Assembly (NCBI GenBank): GCA_012959785.1
Contig: DUCM01000013.1
Coordinates: 124,001 to 188,000, forward strand
Origin: Planctomycetota bacterium
GTDB lineage: Bacteria; Planctomycetota; UBA1135; GCA-002686595
Direction of reading: 5' to 3'
Length of the DNA stretch: 64,000 nucleotides
A program made the position numbers and the translations under genes. The notes under the pieces were generated by a model. The model had not been told where the DNA came from, ran no database searches, and was given only the letters and a program-made list of their open reading frames with translations. This document shows positions 26,380 to 37,068 of this stretch, one piece after another (position 1 is the first letter of the stretch; each line of letters opens with the position of its first letter).

Positions 26380-27039
26380 TTCCGACTCTTCGAGGGTCAC
26401 GCCCAGCTCCAGGGCGAGTTGTGCCAGTTGGCTTTCGAGGCGTTCGACCCGGGCTTCGAGGCCCTGGTCGTCGGGCGCTTGCGGGGGCGAGGAAGCAGTC
26501 GGCGCTGCGGCCAGCGGCGGGCTCGTGCTTTCCGCGGCGGCTGCGTCAGGAGCGAGAGTTTGAGCCACGCGCTCGGTGCGCGAGCCCATGCCGGCGGGCA
26601 GGCGTTTCAGCAAACCGCGCCGCAGAAGTTGTTCGAGGTGGCTGCTAAAAACGGCCTCGGTCTCCATGGGGGACATACGCTCGCTGCGCTTGCGCAGGGC
26701 CTTGAAGCTCTGCGGCCCGCGCAGCAGCAACTCGGCCAGGATGGCCAATTGGGGCTCCTGACAATCGAGCATCTCGCCCCCGTTGTGGCGGTAGTGCTCC
26801 ACCCGACTGCCCGCCGCTTGCACTCGACCCACCAGGCCGCGGATGACCAGTTTGTCGATCAGCATGCCCACCGCCATGGTCGAGAGATCCATATGTGGCT
26901 CGCGGTTCGACTTCTGGTTGCAGCCGTTGGTCAGGGAGTTGAGCGAGAGCGGATAGTGCTCGGGCGTCGCCAGGGACTTCTCGATCAAGACGCCAAAGAC
27001 CCGCGCTTCCTGTACCTCAAGTTCCAAGCCCTCTTGCAT
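26365..27039 (-). CDS. yceH: YceH family (DUF480) protein
   Basis: A 224-residue DUF480 protein built of two winged-helix domains. Family text is clear: LEARVFGVLIEKSLATPE-like VQEARVFGVLIEKSLATPEH, YPLSLNSLTNGCNQKSNR and LLLRGPQSFKALRKRSERM. The C-terminus has an Ala/Pro-rich linker and a short coiled coil (LEARVERLESQLAQLALELG). Molecular function is not established. The start ATG overlaps the etfA stop as TAATG, so it is translationally coupled to the ETF genes. Confidence 0.9.
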   Translation of the reverse strand: MQEGLELEVQEARVFGVLIEKSLATPEHYPLSLNSLTNGCNQKSNREPHMDLSTMAVGMLIDKLVIRGLVGRVQAAGSRVEHYRHNGGEMLDCQEPQLAILAELLLRGPQSFKALRKRSERMSPMETEAVFSSHLEQLLRRGLLKRLPAGMGSRTERVAQTLAPDAAAAESTSPPLAAAPTASSPPQAPDDQGLEARVERLESQLAQLALELGVTLEESESDLA

Positions 27040-27989
27040 TAGCCCTGGGCTTTGAGCGCGGAGACCGCTGCGGTTAGTGCCGGGATGACTTCAAAGGCGT
27101 CGCCCACGATGCCGAAATCGGCCAGTTTGAAGATCGGGGCGTCGGCGTCCTTGTTGATGGCAACGATGGTGCCCGAGGTCTTCATGCCGGCGACATGTTG
27201 GATGGCGCCAGAGATGCCCACGGCGATGTAGAGCTCGGGAGAGACAACCTTGCCGGTTTGGCCGACCTGGTCGCCGTGGGGTCGCCAACCGGCGTCGACC
27301 ACGGCGCGGCTGGCTCCCACCGCGGCCTCGCCAAAGGCCTTGGCCAGCTCTTCGAGGATGGCAAAGCTCTCGGGGTCTTTCATGCCCCGGCCACCGGAGA
27401 TGACCACCGGAGCCTCGGACACATCGAGGGCGGTGCCTTCCTTGGGAGCGAGGCTTGTTACACGCGCCTTGCCATCGGTGCTGGCGGCGCGTTCGGAGAT
27501 CTCGCTGGCGCCAGCGGTCTCGCAGGGCGAGAAGCAGTTGACCCGAGTAGTGGCGCAGAAGACCGGACCGGAAGAGGTGCAGTGAGCGATGGCCTTGCCA
27601 GCCAGCCAGGGGCGCGTGGCCTGGTAGCTGTCGCCTTCGGCGGCGAGGTCGGTGCAGTCGCTGAAGAGCACCGAATCGAGGTGTGCCGCGACCCTCGGAG
27701 CCAGGTCGTTGCCCGTGGCGGTGGCTGCGCACAGAAAGACCTGGGCCCCCAGGTCTCCGGCGATGGCGGCCAGACAGCTGGCGGTGGCGTCGGGGCTGTA
27801 GGGTTCGGCACCGCTGAGCACGATGGCGCGCCCTGCACCCTGGGCCTGGGCGGCGGCGTCGGTAGCTCCCGGGCCGGTGAGTACGGCAACCACATCACCG
27901 CCCAATGCGGCAGCGGCCCCCAGGCATTCGAGGGCGGCGCGCCGGCAGGAACCAGAGTTCTGTTCGACGAAGACGAGGATGGTGGACAT
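27039..27989 (-). CDS. etfA: Electron transfer flavoprotein, alpha subunit
   Basis: EtfA binds the FAD that carries electrons from acyl-CoA and other dehydrogenases to the quinone pool. The 316-residue protein starts [10 protein letters not shown] and has the ETF alpha FAD domain: [22 protein letters not shown], the ETF signature around [27 protein letters not shown] and [14 protein letters not shown]. It lies 12 bp downstream of etfB and overlaps yceH. No ETF-quinone oxidoreductase or acyl-CoA dehydrogenase is adjacent. Confidence 0.96.
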   Translation of the reverse strand: MSTILVFVEQNSGSCRRAALECLGAAAALGGDVVAVLTGPGATDAAAQAQGAGRAIVLSGAEPYSPDATASCLAAIAGDLGAQVFLCAATATGNDLAPRVAAHLDSVLFSDCTDLAAEGDSYQATRPWLAGKAIAHCTSSGPVFCATTRVNCFSPCETAGASEISERAASTDGKARVTSLAPKEGTALDVSEAPVVISGGRGMKDPESFAILEELAKAFGEAAVGASRAVVDAGWRPHGDQVGQTGKVVSPELYIAVGISGAIQHVAGMKTSGTIVAINKDADAPIFKLADFGIVGDAFEVIPALTAAVSALKAQG

Positions 27990-28001
27990 GCTGCGTGGGG
28001 G

Positions 28002-28754
28002 TTAGAGGACCTTGGCCTCGTTGCGGAGAGCGTCGATCAGGGCGGGTACGGCGTCAGCGCCTTCACCCACGATGCGTCCCGCGGAGCGCGGAGCGGGCAG
28101 CTCGAGGCGGGTCACCTGGGCTTGGTTGGGAGTCGAGTCGACCGGGATTTCCAGAAGCGGTTTTTTCTTGGCGGCCATGATGCCCTTGAGCCCAGCGTAG
28201 CGCGGTTCGTTGAGGCCCTTGTCGCAGGTGATGATGGCTGGCAGGGAAAACTCTACAGTCTCCATGCCGTTTTCGGTTTCGCGCTTGGCGGTTCCGCCAT
28301 CGGCTTTGATATCGAGCTCGACCACTGAGGTCACGCAAGCCCAACCCATGAGCGTGGCCACCATGGGGCCCACCGCGCCATTGTCTCGGTCGGTGGCGAC
28401 CTTGCCGAAGAAGGCCAGTTCGGCACCCATGGAAGTGAGTTGCGCAGCGAGGGTCTTGGCTGTGGAGAGCGCATCGCGGCTAGCCCATTCGGGGTCGACG
28501 AGGATCACGCCACCGTCGGCGCCCTTGGCGATGCACTCGCGCACTTCCTTCGAGACTTCGGAGGGACCGATGGTCAAGACAGTCACTTCGCCCTCGAGGG
28601 CTTCCTTGGTCAAGATGGCCTGCTCCACGGCGATCTCGTCGTAGAAGCTCGTCATGTATTGAAAGCCTGCGGCGTCCAGGCTCTGACCATCGGGCGTGAT
28701 TTTGGCTTGGGCGTCGGTGGTCGGGACGCGCTTGATGCAGGCGATGATCTTCAT
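28002..28754 (-). CDS. etfB: Electron transfer flavoprotein, beta subunit
   Basis: EtfB, 250 residues, pairs with EtfA and binds AMP. It starts MKIIACIKRVP and has the beta motif region MTSFYDEIAVEQAILTKE, VLTIGPSEVSKEVRECIAKG, ATDRDNGAVGPMVATLMG and LPAIITCDKGLNEPRY. It is the first gene of etfB-etfA-yceH. A -10-like TATCTT on the minus strand lies roughly 50 nt upstream of the ATG, so this unit seems to have an ordinary short leader rather than a leaderless mRNA. Confidence 0.96.
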   Translation of the reverse strand: MKIIACIKRVPTTDAQAKITPDGQSLDAAGFQYMTSFYDEIAVEQAILTKEALEGEVTVLTIGPSEVSKEVRECIAKGADGGVILVDPEWASRDALSTAKTLAAQLTSMGAELAFFGKVATDRDNGAVGPMVATLMGWACVTSVVELDIKADGGTAKRETENGMETVEFSLPAIITCDKGLNEPRYAGLKGIMAAKKKPLLEIPVDSTPNQAQVTRLELPAPRSAGRIVGEGADAVPALIDALRNEAKVL

Positions 28755-28863
28755 GGACTAGAGGAGGGCGGCGAAACGGCTTGGGCGTGGTTTGCGCGCG
28801 GCAAAGATAGCCGCGCCGGGGTGGGGTTCGCAATGGGCCAATATTCGGGGCTGGGCCGGGCTC

Positions 28864-29664
28864 TCAGGCTTCGAACATGCCGGCCTCTTCGGCGCTAGTG
28901 ATTTTGCCCATGGGCGCGTCAAAATTGTCGCCCAGATAGACTCGGCGCACCTCGGGGTCGGAGACCAGAACCTCGGCGCTGCCTTCTTTTAGAATCACAC
29001 CCTCGTGGATGATGTAGGTGCGATCGGTACTCTGGAGCGTCTCACGGACATTGTGGTCGGTGATCAGAATGCCGATGTTCTGTTCGCGCAGCTTGTTCAC
29101 CAGGAGCTGGATCTCCTGCACATTGATCGGATCGACCCCGGCGAAGGGCTCGTCGAGGAGTAGCACCGCTGGCCGCGTGGCCAGGGCCCGGGCCAACTCA
29201 AGCCGCCGGCGTTCGCCCCCCGAGAGGGTGTCGGCGAGGTTCTTGTGCAGATGGCCCAATTCCAGGTCGTCGAGCAGGCGCTGGGCCTCCCGCCGCCGCT
29301 CTGCGCGGGTGAGGGACATGGTTTCGAGCACCGCGATCAGGTTGTCCTCCACCGAGAGGCGCCGGAAAATGCTGGCATCCTGGGGCAGGTAGCCCATGCC
29401 CAGGCGGGCCCGGCGGTACATGGGCAGGTGGGCGCAGTCGCGGCCACGCAATTCAACCGTGCCTTCGTCGGGTCGCACGAGGCCCACCACCATGCGAAAG
29501 CTCGTGCTTTTTCCGGCTCCATTGGGCCCCAGGAGACCGACGATCTCGCCGGCGTGAACCTCGAATTCGACTTGGTCCACCACCCGGCGGCCGCGATAGG
29601 CCTTCACCAGGTTTCTCGCGCGCAGCAGCAGATCGCCTCGTTCGGGGGCCTTTGGGGTCGTCAT
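28864..29664 (-). CDS. lptB: LPS export ABC transporter ATP-binding protein
   Basis: LptB powers extraction of lipopolysaccharide from the inner membrane with LptFG. The 266-residue ATPase has Walker A GLLGPNGAGKST, Q-loop GYLPQDASIFRRLSVEDNL (the LptB-typical form), signature TLSGGERRRLE, Walker B VLLLDEPFAGVDPI and ITDHNVRETL. ATG 29664 is chosen because TAGAAT lies seven nt upstream; ATG 29673 would overlap that -10. No lptA, lptC, lptF or lptG is adjacent. Its presence argues for an LPS-type outer membrane. Confidence 0.93.
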   Translation of the reverse strand: MTTPKAPERGDLLLRARNLVKAYRGRRVVDQVEFEVHAGEIVGLLGPNGAGKSTSFRMVVGLVRPDEGTVELRGRDCAHLPMYRRARLGMGYLPQDASIFRRLSVEDNLIAVLETMSLTRAERRREAQRLLDDLELGHLHKNLADTLSGGERRRLELARALATRPAVLLLDEPFAGVDPINVQEIQLLVNKLREQNIGILITDHNVRETLQSTDRTYIIHEGVILKEGSAEVLVSDPEVRRVYLGDNFDAPMGKITSAEEAGMFEA

Positions 29665-29671
29665 GGGGAGC

Positions 29672-29677
29672 ATTCTA
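29672..29677 (-). promoter_or_regulatory. lptB -10 element, leaderless type
   Basis: TAGAAT on the minus strand, seven nt before the lptB ATG. No ribosome binding site and no good -35 are seen. Confidence 0.45.
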
Positions 29678-30238
29678 CGGCCTTGGATCCGGTGCCCTAA
29701 GCCCCAACCAGGAAGAGACTTGGGGCGCCGGCCAGGGGCCGGGCTGGGACCGGTTACGCGGGGCTTCCTGGGGTCCGGTGAGGGGGCTTTGGGAGGCGGA
29801 TCGAGGTCCTGCGAGAACAATACTTTGGTGTCCCGCAAGCTCGGACTGAGTTTTTTTCACTGTGGATAAGCTGGGGAAAGAATGCAGCGTGCGAGTCGCG
29901 GGCCAGCTCCTTGCAAGTGCCCATGTTTGGAGGGGTTAGGAGGGTGCCCCTCGGAGTCGCAATCGGCAACAAGTGTAAGTACTGATTTGAAAAGAGTTTG
30001 TGATAGCAAGTGGCAAATTGGCTTGCGGGCCAGCCAGCAGCCGGCTCACATACATATTCTGGGCTTCGAGGCTTGACAGCAGATCGCAAGCGCTCAAATC
30101 GGCCCCCGCAGAGTGTGGAGAACAGTTGCCGAGGTGCTCGACGGCCTCGATCGGCCTGATTCCCGAAGTCAGGCTCTGGCAGGGACTTCCGTGCGCGCTT
30201 GACCCAGAATGGAGCCACTCGAAAGCCAGCCGCCGACC
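29678..30238. other. 561-bp gap with no credible gene
   Basis: Between lptB and lepB. Open frames here have poor composition. The stretch 29840-30090 is clearly less GC-rich than its surroundings. It contains a perfect DnaA-box sequence TGTGGATAA (29861-29869) and a one-mismatch copy, TGTGGAGAA, near 30114. No replication gene is nearby, so an origin is unlikely. A small RNA cannot be excluded. Confidence 0.5.
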
Positions 30239-31657
30239 TCAGTGCACCCACTCCAGACGCCACAGGCCGAAGGACAGCTTGAATGGCCAGAAGACCAGCA
30301 CGGCCCGGCCCGTAACGAGTTCACGGGGGACCAGGGAGACGGCCATGGGAGTCAGGCGCTCGGTTTCGGCCGCTGGCCAGTGGTGCAGCTCGCCAAACTC
30401 GTCGCGGAACCACAGCACCGTCCCCTCGGGACCGCCCTGGACCCTGCGCGGGTTGATGTTGTGGGTGCGCAGGTTGCCGCGGTAAATCGTGCCGCCCTCG
30501 CCGCGGGGGTAGCGGATGCGCTCCAGCATCCACTCGCGGGCGTCGGACGAGTCCTGGGTGTTGTCCCCGAGCATCACGAAGTGGTCCGCGGGGATGTCCC
30601 ACTCCGCGCGCTTTACGCTGTCGGAGAGGTAGTAGATGTCGCGGTAGACCATCAGGTCCTCGAGTTCAGCGCCGGCGCCTTTGAGGTGCAGGAAGACGCA
30701 TGACATCTGGTCGCTGGCGGCGGGGATTTCGAGCTCGAGCACGATCTCCCCGTCGACTTCGAGCTGTAGCACATCGTCCAGGTTCTGCACGGCGAAACTC
30801 GTGGTGTCGCCCGCACCGAGACGCCAGGCATCGCTGGCCACGGTCTCGCAGCCCGCACCGAGGGCCGAGGAGGAGGTCCGCACCGCTTCCTTGGCCGAGA
30901 TGCCCAGGCGCGCCTGCTGGTCCGCCCCAGGTCCGGGGAACTCGAAGCGATAGCGTCGTGAGCCCTCGCGCAATTCGACAGTCACGGACTCGCAACCCGC
31001 GCGGGCCGTGATCTCGCCGGTCACTCGCAGATCGCCTACCGGGTGCCGCGCTGACAAACGGTTCGAGCGGATCTCCTTGCGCACGGCCAGGGGGTAGCCA
31101 TCGCGGTAGTTGTCCATCACCGAGCCCGAGGGCGGAAAGCGCAAGGAGCCCGTGCCGCTGGCGTCGATAGAGTCTTCGAGTGTGCTCCAAGAGCTGGCGC
31201 CGCCCAGGGCCTTCCAACCCGGGAGGCCGCCCATACCCGGGTGCAGTTCCTTCCAGGTCTCCAATTGTACGGGTCGCGGCTTGCGCAAGACCTGCCAGGG
31301 TTGCGTGCCGTCGGGCCGATTCCAGAGGTCCCCGTTCTCGATTTTTAGCTGTTCGGGCCCCACGCCCACCATGCGCTTGATGAAGTTCTTTGACAGGTCG
31401 AGGGGGTACTTGAAGACCGTCACTTCAAAGCGCTTGGGCTTGCGGAAGTGATAGGAGAACTTGTCCACCAGGATGCGGTCCTTGATGTTCGTCTCGTCAT
31501 TGCCCATGAGCGTGGGCTGCATCGATCCGGTAGGGATCTTGTAGGCCTCTACGATGAAGTACTTGAGCATCACGGCCATCACGATGGCCATGGTGATGGC
31601 TTCGATATTCTCGCGCCAGGGATGCCGCGGGGCTTGTTTCTCCGGCTTTTCTGACAT
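30239..31657 (-). CDS. lepB: Signal peptidase I with a very large insertion
   Basis: LepB removes signal peptides from exported proteins at the outer face of the inner membrane. The 472-residue protein has one N-terminal membrane helix (ITMAIVMAVMLKYFIVEAY), the catalytic serine in IPTGSMQPTL (Ser45) and a box-D region RKPKRFEVTVFKYP with Lys75 as likely general base. The usual RGD of that box is changed to RFE. Box E is MLGDNTQDSSDAREW. Between boxes D and E lie about 260 extra residues, including a beta-rich part with a carbohydrate-binding-like look (FAVQNLDDVLQLEVDG). It is last in the run rph-rdgB-lepA-lepB, 11 bp after lepA. Confidence 0.92.
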   Translation of the reverse strand: MSEKPEKQAPRHPWRENIEAITMAIVMAVMLKYFIVEAYKIPTGSMQPTLMGNDETNIKDRILVDKFSYHFRKPKRFEVTVFKYPLDLSKNFIKRMVGVGPEQLKIENGDLWNRPDGTQPWQVLRKPRPVQLETWKELHPGMGGLPGWKALGGASSWSTLEDSIDASGTGSLRFPPSGSVMDNYRDGYPLAVRKEIRSNRLSARHPVGDLRVTGEITARAGCESVTVELREGSRRYRFEFPGPGADQQARLGISAKEAVRTSSSALGAGCETVASDAWRLGAGDTTSFAVQNLDDVLQLEVDGEIVLELEIPAASDQMSCVFLHLKGAGAELEDLMVYRDIYYLSDSVKRAEWDIPADHFVMLGDNTQDSSDAREWMLERIRYPRGEGGTIYRGNLRTHNINPRRVQGGPEGTVLWFRDEFGELHHWPAAETERLTPMAVSLVPRELVTGRAVLVFWPFKLSFGLWRLEWVH

Positions 31658-31668
31658 GGCTGGCCTGG

Positions 31669-33468
<1,800 letters not shown>

Positions 33469-33476
33469 GGTGGTGT

Positions 33477-34097
33477 TCAGGTGATCGCTGTGACCAGAGT
33501 AGGGAGCAGGCTGGCGAGTTTCCTCAGTGCCCGGCCACGGTGGCTGACGGCGGTTTTTTCAAGAGGCGTGAGGCTGGCGAAGCTCTTTCCAGAAGCTGCG
33601 TGGCCGGGTTCGGTGAAGAGGAAGAGGGGGTCGTAGCCAAAGTCGCCAGATCCCCGAGGCTCCTCGAGAATGAGACCTCGGGCGCTGCCCTCGATTTCCG
33701 CTGCGAGAGTACCGTCTGGCCGGGCCAGTGCGAGGGCGCAGATGAAACGGGCGCCGCGTTGTTCGGTGGGTAGGCCATGCAGTTTCTCAAGCAGCAGGCG
33801 GTTGTTGGCCGCATCGTCGCCGTGTTGGCCGGCGAACCGCGCCGAGAGCACGCCTGGCGCTCCGTCCAGGGCATCAACCTCAAGCCCCGAATCGTCCGCC
33901 AGGGTCCACATGCCAGTGGCCAGGGCCGCTTCGCTGGCCTTCTTCGCGGCGTTGCCCGCGAAGTCGGGACGGTCCTCAACGGTTTGCGCCAGGCCTCCCA
34001 AATCTCCGGGTGTCAGAATCGTGATCCCCAACTCTTCGATCAACTCGCGCAACTCGCGCAGTTTCTTGGCGTTGCCGCTGGCGAGCAGAAGTTCCAC
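33477..34097 (-). CDS. rdgB: dITP/XTP pyrophosphatase (Ham1/RdgB)
   Basis: RdgB hydrolyses ITP, dITP and XTP to monophosphates, keeping deaminated purines out of nucleic acids. From GTG 34097 the protein is 206 residues, the family norm, and begins VELLLASGNAKKLRELREL. It has ADDSGLEVDALDGAPGVLSAR (metal and substrate site), SGDFGYDPLF and the terminal KTAVSHRGRALRKL. An in-frame ATG at 34178 would overlap rph by over 60 bp and add a non-conserved extension. It lies 19 bp downstream of rph. Confidence 0.93.
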   Translation of the reverse strand: MELLLASGNAKKLRELRELIEELGITILTPGDLGGLAQTVEDRPDFAGNAAKKASEAALATGMWTLADDSGLEVDALDGAPGVLSARFAGQHGDDAANNRLLLEKLHGLPTEQRGARFICALALARPDGTLAAEIEGSARGLILEEPRGSGDFGYDPLFLFTEPGHAASGKSFASLTPLEKTAVSHRGRALRKLASLLPTLVTAIT

Positions 34098-34116
34098 GCT
34101 GGGTTCCGTTGCGACG

Positions 34117-34836
34117 CTAGGAAAGGCCCAGGGCCGCCTTTTGGAGGTCAAAGATGCGCCGGATAGCGGCTTCGCCAACCTCGAGCATCTCGTCCAGCGA
34201 TTGGCGCGAGAAGGGTGCGCCCTCGGCGGAGCCTTGGACCTCGATGAACTCGCCCCCGCCGGTCATGACCAAGTTGAAGTCGACTTCGGCGTTGCTGTCT
34301 TCCTTGTAGTCGAGATCGCAGATCACCGTGCCATTCACGCGACCCACCGAGACCGCACCCACCTGGCTCGTTAGGGGCCAGGCGCGTAGTACTCGCCGAC
34401 TGTCCATGTCGGTCAAGAGGTCGTGCAGCGCGACCCAGGCACCGCTGATGGCGGTGGTGCGGGTGCCCCCGTCGGCCTGGATCACATCGCAGTCGAGCCA
34501 GATGGTGCGTTCGCCAATAGGTTTGAAGTCCATCACCGCCCGCAGGGAACGGCCAATCAGGCGTTGGATTTCCACCGACCGTCCGTCCACCCGTCCGCCG
34601 CGGTCGCGGCTTTTGCGGGTGTTCGTGGACGAGGGCAGCATGGAATACTCGGCCGTCATCCATCCGCGGCCCTTGCCTTGCAGGAAATGTGGCACGCCGT
34701 CGGTAACCATGGCAGTGCACAGGACCCGGGTCTCGCCGAAGCGGGCCAGGACCGAGCCGGGGGTCTGGTTCGTGAATCCGCGCTCAAAGCGGATCTCGCG
34801 GGTGGCGCTAGTTTCGCGGCCGTCGTGGCGTGTCAT
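34117..34836 (-). CDS. rph: Ribonuclease PH
   Basis: RNase PH is a phosphorolytic 3'-5' exoribonuclease that trims tRNA precursors. The 239-residue protein has the phosphate-site arginines in STNTRKSRDRGGRVDGRS, plus GRSLRAVMDF, LDCDVIQADGGTRTTAISG, DYKEDSNAEVDFNLVM and EVQGSAEGAPFSR. ATG 34836 is chosen over an in-frame start nine codons earlier because the family start (TRHDGRE) follows at once. TATACT on the minus strand about 50 nt upstream is a plausible -10. It heads the run rph-rdgB-lepA-lepB. Confidence 0.95.
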   Translation of the reverse strand: MTRHDGRETSATREIRFERGFTNQTPGSVLARFGETRVLCTAMVTDGVPHFLQGKGRGWMTAEYSMLPSSTNTRKSRDRGGRVDGRSVEIQRLIGRSLRAVMDFKPIGERTIWLDCDVIQADGGTRTTAISGAWVALHDLLTDMDSRRVLRAWPLTSQVGAVSVGRVNGTVICDLDYKEDSNAEVDFNLVMTGGGEFIEVQGSAEGAPFSRQSLDEMLEVGEAAIRRIFDLQKAALGLS

Positions 34837-35018
34837 GAGAGGGGGGAGGGTTCCGGGCGGCATGATCTCTTCAGAAATGGCGCGAGCAGTATAGGAGGCA
34901 GCCCCGGCCGAGGGGCGTGCGAGGGCGGATATCGCCTCCGGGAAGCCAGATCCAGGGATCCTGTCTTTGTAGGCGGTGTCGCAGCTACAGGAAGTTGCAA
35001 TGACACCCAGCGAGGCCC

Positions 35019-35786
35019 TCAGTCGAGCTCGTCGCGGCTCACGGCTTGGATAAACTCCAGGGGCAGAAATTCCGAGCGCGGTCCGTTGCCCCGCAGTTCG
35101 AGGCCGGAGGAAACCGAGAGCCCCACGAGCTGGCCCACGCGCTCCTCCCCCGAACAGGTCACCCGCACCCGTTGCTCCCCCAGCCCGCTGGCCAGGAGGT
35201 AGTCATCGGCCAGTTCACGGTGGTGGCCGCGCACCTGGGCCAGTCGCCCCCCGAGCCTCCCCAGGAGAGCCTCGGTAGCCGCCGCCACGGTGACCTTGTG
35301 GCCCAGGAGGGCCAAGCTCGTCACCGCCCGTTCTGCCTTGAGCTCGGCGGGGAATTGCAGTTGGCGCACATTCATGCCTATGCCCACCACGAAGTGTGGG
35401 CGGGCCGGAGCGAGGCTCCTGCTCTCGGTCAGGATGCCGCACAACTTTGCGCCGCCCACCTGAATGTCGTTGGGCCATTTGAGCTGGGCTGCACCGTCGC
35501 CGAAGGGATCCAGCCCCAAATCACGGAGGGATTCGAGGGTAGCCAGGGCGCAGGCCATGGTGAGGGCCGTGGGGCGCAGGGCGGGCGGATCGGGCAGCAG
35601 CACGATCGAGGCGTAGAGGCCCTCGTCGGTGGGGCTCAGCCAGGTGTGCCCTTCCCGTCCACGGCCCGCGCTCTGGCCCCGAGCCAGATGCACATCGCCG
35701 TGGCGTGCGGTGCCCGCTGCGAGGTCCGCGAAGGCCCGGCTCGAGGTCGAGTCCACCAAGCCGTGCTGGATCAGGCGGTGTTCCAT
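35019..35786 (-). CDS. birA: Biotin--[acetyl-CoA-carboxylase] ligase
   Basis: BirA attaches biotin to the carboxyl-carrier lysine of acetyl-CoA carboxylase. The 255-residue protein is the short form without the N-terminal DNA-binding domain, so it should not repress transcription. It has VDSTSSRAF, the biotinyl-AMP loop GRGREGHTWLSP, KWPNDI and VVGIGMNVR, then an SH3-like C-terminal domain. ATG 35786 fits the start of the fold and the TAGGCT -10 seven nt upstream. The genes on both sides are separated by 180-350 bp gaps, so it is probably monocistronic. Confidence 0.92.
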   Translation of the reverse strand: MEHRLIQHGLVDSTSSRAFADLAAGTARHGDVHLARGQSAGRGREGHTWLSPTDEGLYASIVLLPDPPALRPTALTMACALATLESLRDLGLDPFGDGAAQLKWPNDIQVGGAKLCGILTESRSLAPARPHFVVGIGMNVRQLQFPAELKAERAVTSLALLGHKVTVAAATEALLGRLGGRLAQVRGHHRELADDYLLASGLGEQRVRVTCSGEERVGQLVGLSVSSGLELRGNGPRSEFLPLEFIQAVSRDELD

Positions 35787-35793
35787 GGTCGAG

Positions 35794-35799
35794 AGCCTA
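35794..35799 (-). promoter_or_regulatory. birA -10 element, leaderless type
   Basis: TAGGCT on the minus strand, seven nt before the birA ATG at 35786. There is no ribosome binding site between them. Confidence 0.45.
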
Positions 35800-36080
35800 C
35801 TCCACCGAAAGCCCCACAGGCAGTAGGTCCGGAGAGCCACGGGGCCCTCCAACTCAGCCAAAAACCGACAAGGGTATGGTTTTCTCCAAATAGCGCGACC
35901 AAGAACGGCTCAAGGGGCACTTCAGTCCATGAGGGGCTTTACAGGAGACCCGCTTTGGGGAGCCCCAGCAGGGCACCCCTCCGGCAGGTCACCCACAGAA
36001 AAAGCCAATCTACAGGCCTGAGATGGCGGCAAGCAGTCGACCGACGGGGCTCTGGTCCCGAGGCCCGAGGGAGAAAAAGA

Positions 36081-36111
36081 GCGGGCCGCACCCATAATGG
36101 GTGCGGCCCGC
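36081..36111. terminator. Intrinsic terminator after the FliA/WhiG-type sigma gene
   Basis: Perfect 14-bp stem (36081-36094 with 36098-36111) and TAA loop. The minus strand continues TCTTTTTCTC, and the plus strand has a T-rich CTTTGTTTTTG. It lies 27 bp past the sigma-factor stop. The rest of 35800-36138 holds no gene that I can support. Confidence 0.8.
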
Positions 36112-36138
36112 TACTTTGTTTTTGAACTCTTGTCTGCC

Positions 36139-37038
36139 CTACATCAGGAGCGTGCCTTGTTTTTGGCCCAGGAGGCTCTTCAGGCGGCCCATGACATTCG
36201 AGTGGATCTGGCACACACGGCTCTCGGTCAGAGCCAGCATCTCGCCGATCTCGCGCATGGTGTGGCCGACTTGGTAGTACTGCTCGATAATGAAGCGTTC
36301 CTTGTGGGTCAAGGAGCGCGTGATGAAGGTCAAGAGGTCCGCGCGGTTGAGCTCGAAGAATGGATCCACCGAGTCGTGGTCCTCGAGCACATCGACCTTC
36401 TCGGTGGCGTTGTCGTCGTCGTGGTCTTCCCACTTTTCCGAGAGCGAGAACATGGCCTTGGCGTTGGCCTCGCGCATTTCCTTGGAGAGCTCGGCGTGGT
36501 CCATCTCGAGGGCTTCAGCCAGCTCGGAGTGGGTGGGAGCGCGGCCGTAGGCGCCGGTCAAGCGCTGCAGGGCCTTTTCGATCTTGCCGGCTTTCAGCCG
36601 CACAAGGCGCGGCACCCAATCCTGCGAGCGCAGTTGGTCGAGAATCGAACCGCGGATGCGCGTCGAGCAGTAGGTCTTGAACTTGATGCCGCGCTCGGGA
36701 TCGAAGCCACGGATGGCGTCCATCAAGCCGAACAGCCCGGCGCTGACGAGATCGTCGAGCTCGATCGAACGGGGCAGGGTTTGCAGCAGGCGGTCGGCGA
36801 TGTAGCGCACCAGCGGCAGGTGGCGTTCCATCAGCTCGTTGCGCAGCGCTTCGAGCATGGGCTTGCCCTCCTCGCCCAACTTGCGCGTGACCTGATAAGC
36901 CGCCCAGAGGTCTTCGGCAGGTGTTTCGCTGGTGATCTCCTCAGGGGAGGTCAGCGGTTTGGAGGCTTTCTTGGCTGCGGCTTTGGCCTTTTGCGTGGCC
37001 TTGGACTGCTTGGCAGCGGTGAACTTCTTGGTGCTCAT
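36139..37038 (-). CDS. FliA/WhiG-type RNA polymerase sigma factor
   Basis: A 299-residue group 3 sigma factor. A Lys/Ala-rich N-terminal segment (~30 residues) precedes region 2 (PLVRYIADRL, LDDLVSAGLFGLMDAIRGFD, GIKFKTYCSTRIRGSILDQL), the region 3 WVPRLVRLKAGKIEKAL, and region 4 (TMREIGEMLALTESRVCQIH). The region 2 and 3 wording is that of FliA/WhiG rather than RpoD. An acidic insertion (KWEDHDDDNATEKVD) sits between regions 3 and 4. No flagellar genes are nearby. TACCGT lies 11 nt before the ATG. apt ends 30 bp upstream on the same strand. It could be motility-related or a general alternative sigma factor. Confidence 0.88.
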   Translation of the reverse strand: MSTKKFTAAKQSKATQKAKAAAKKASKPLTSPEEITSETPAEDLWAAYQVTRKLGEEGKPMLEALRNELMERHLPLVRYIADRLLQTLPRSIELDDLVSAGLFGLMDAIRGFDPERGIKFKTYCSTRIRGSILDQLRSQDWVPRLVRLKAGKIEKALQRLTGAYGRAPTHSELAEALEMDHAELSKEMREANAKAMFSLSEKWEDHDDDNATEKVDVLEDHDSVDPFFELNRADLLTFITRSLTHKERFIIEQYYQVGHTMREIGEMLALTESRVCQIHSNVMGRLKSLLGQKQGTLLM

Positions 37039-37068
37039 AGAGGCAGGTGACGGTAGATCGTTACTAAA

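Noticed and set aside
29861-29869. Replication origin at the DnaA box
   Set aside because: Only one perfect box is present, no AT-rich unwinding region is obvious, and there is no dnaA, dnaN, gyrB or parAB nearby.
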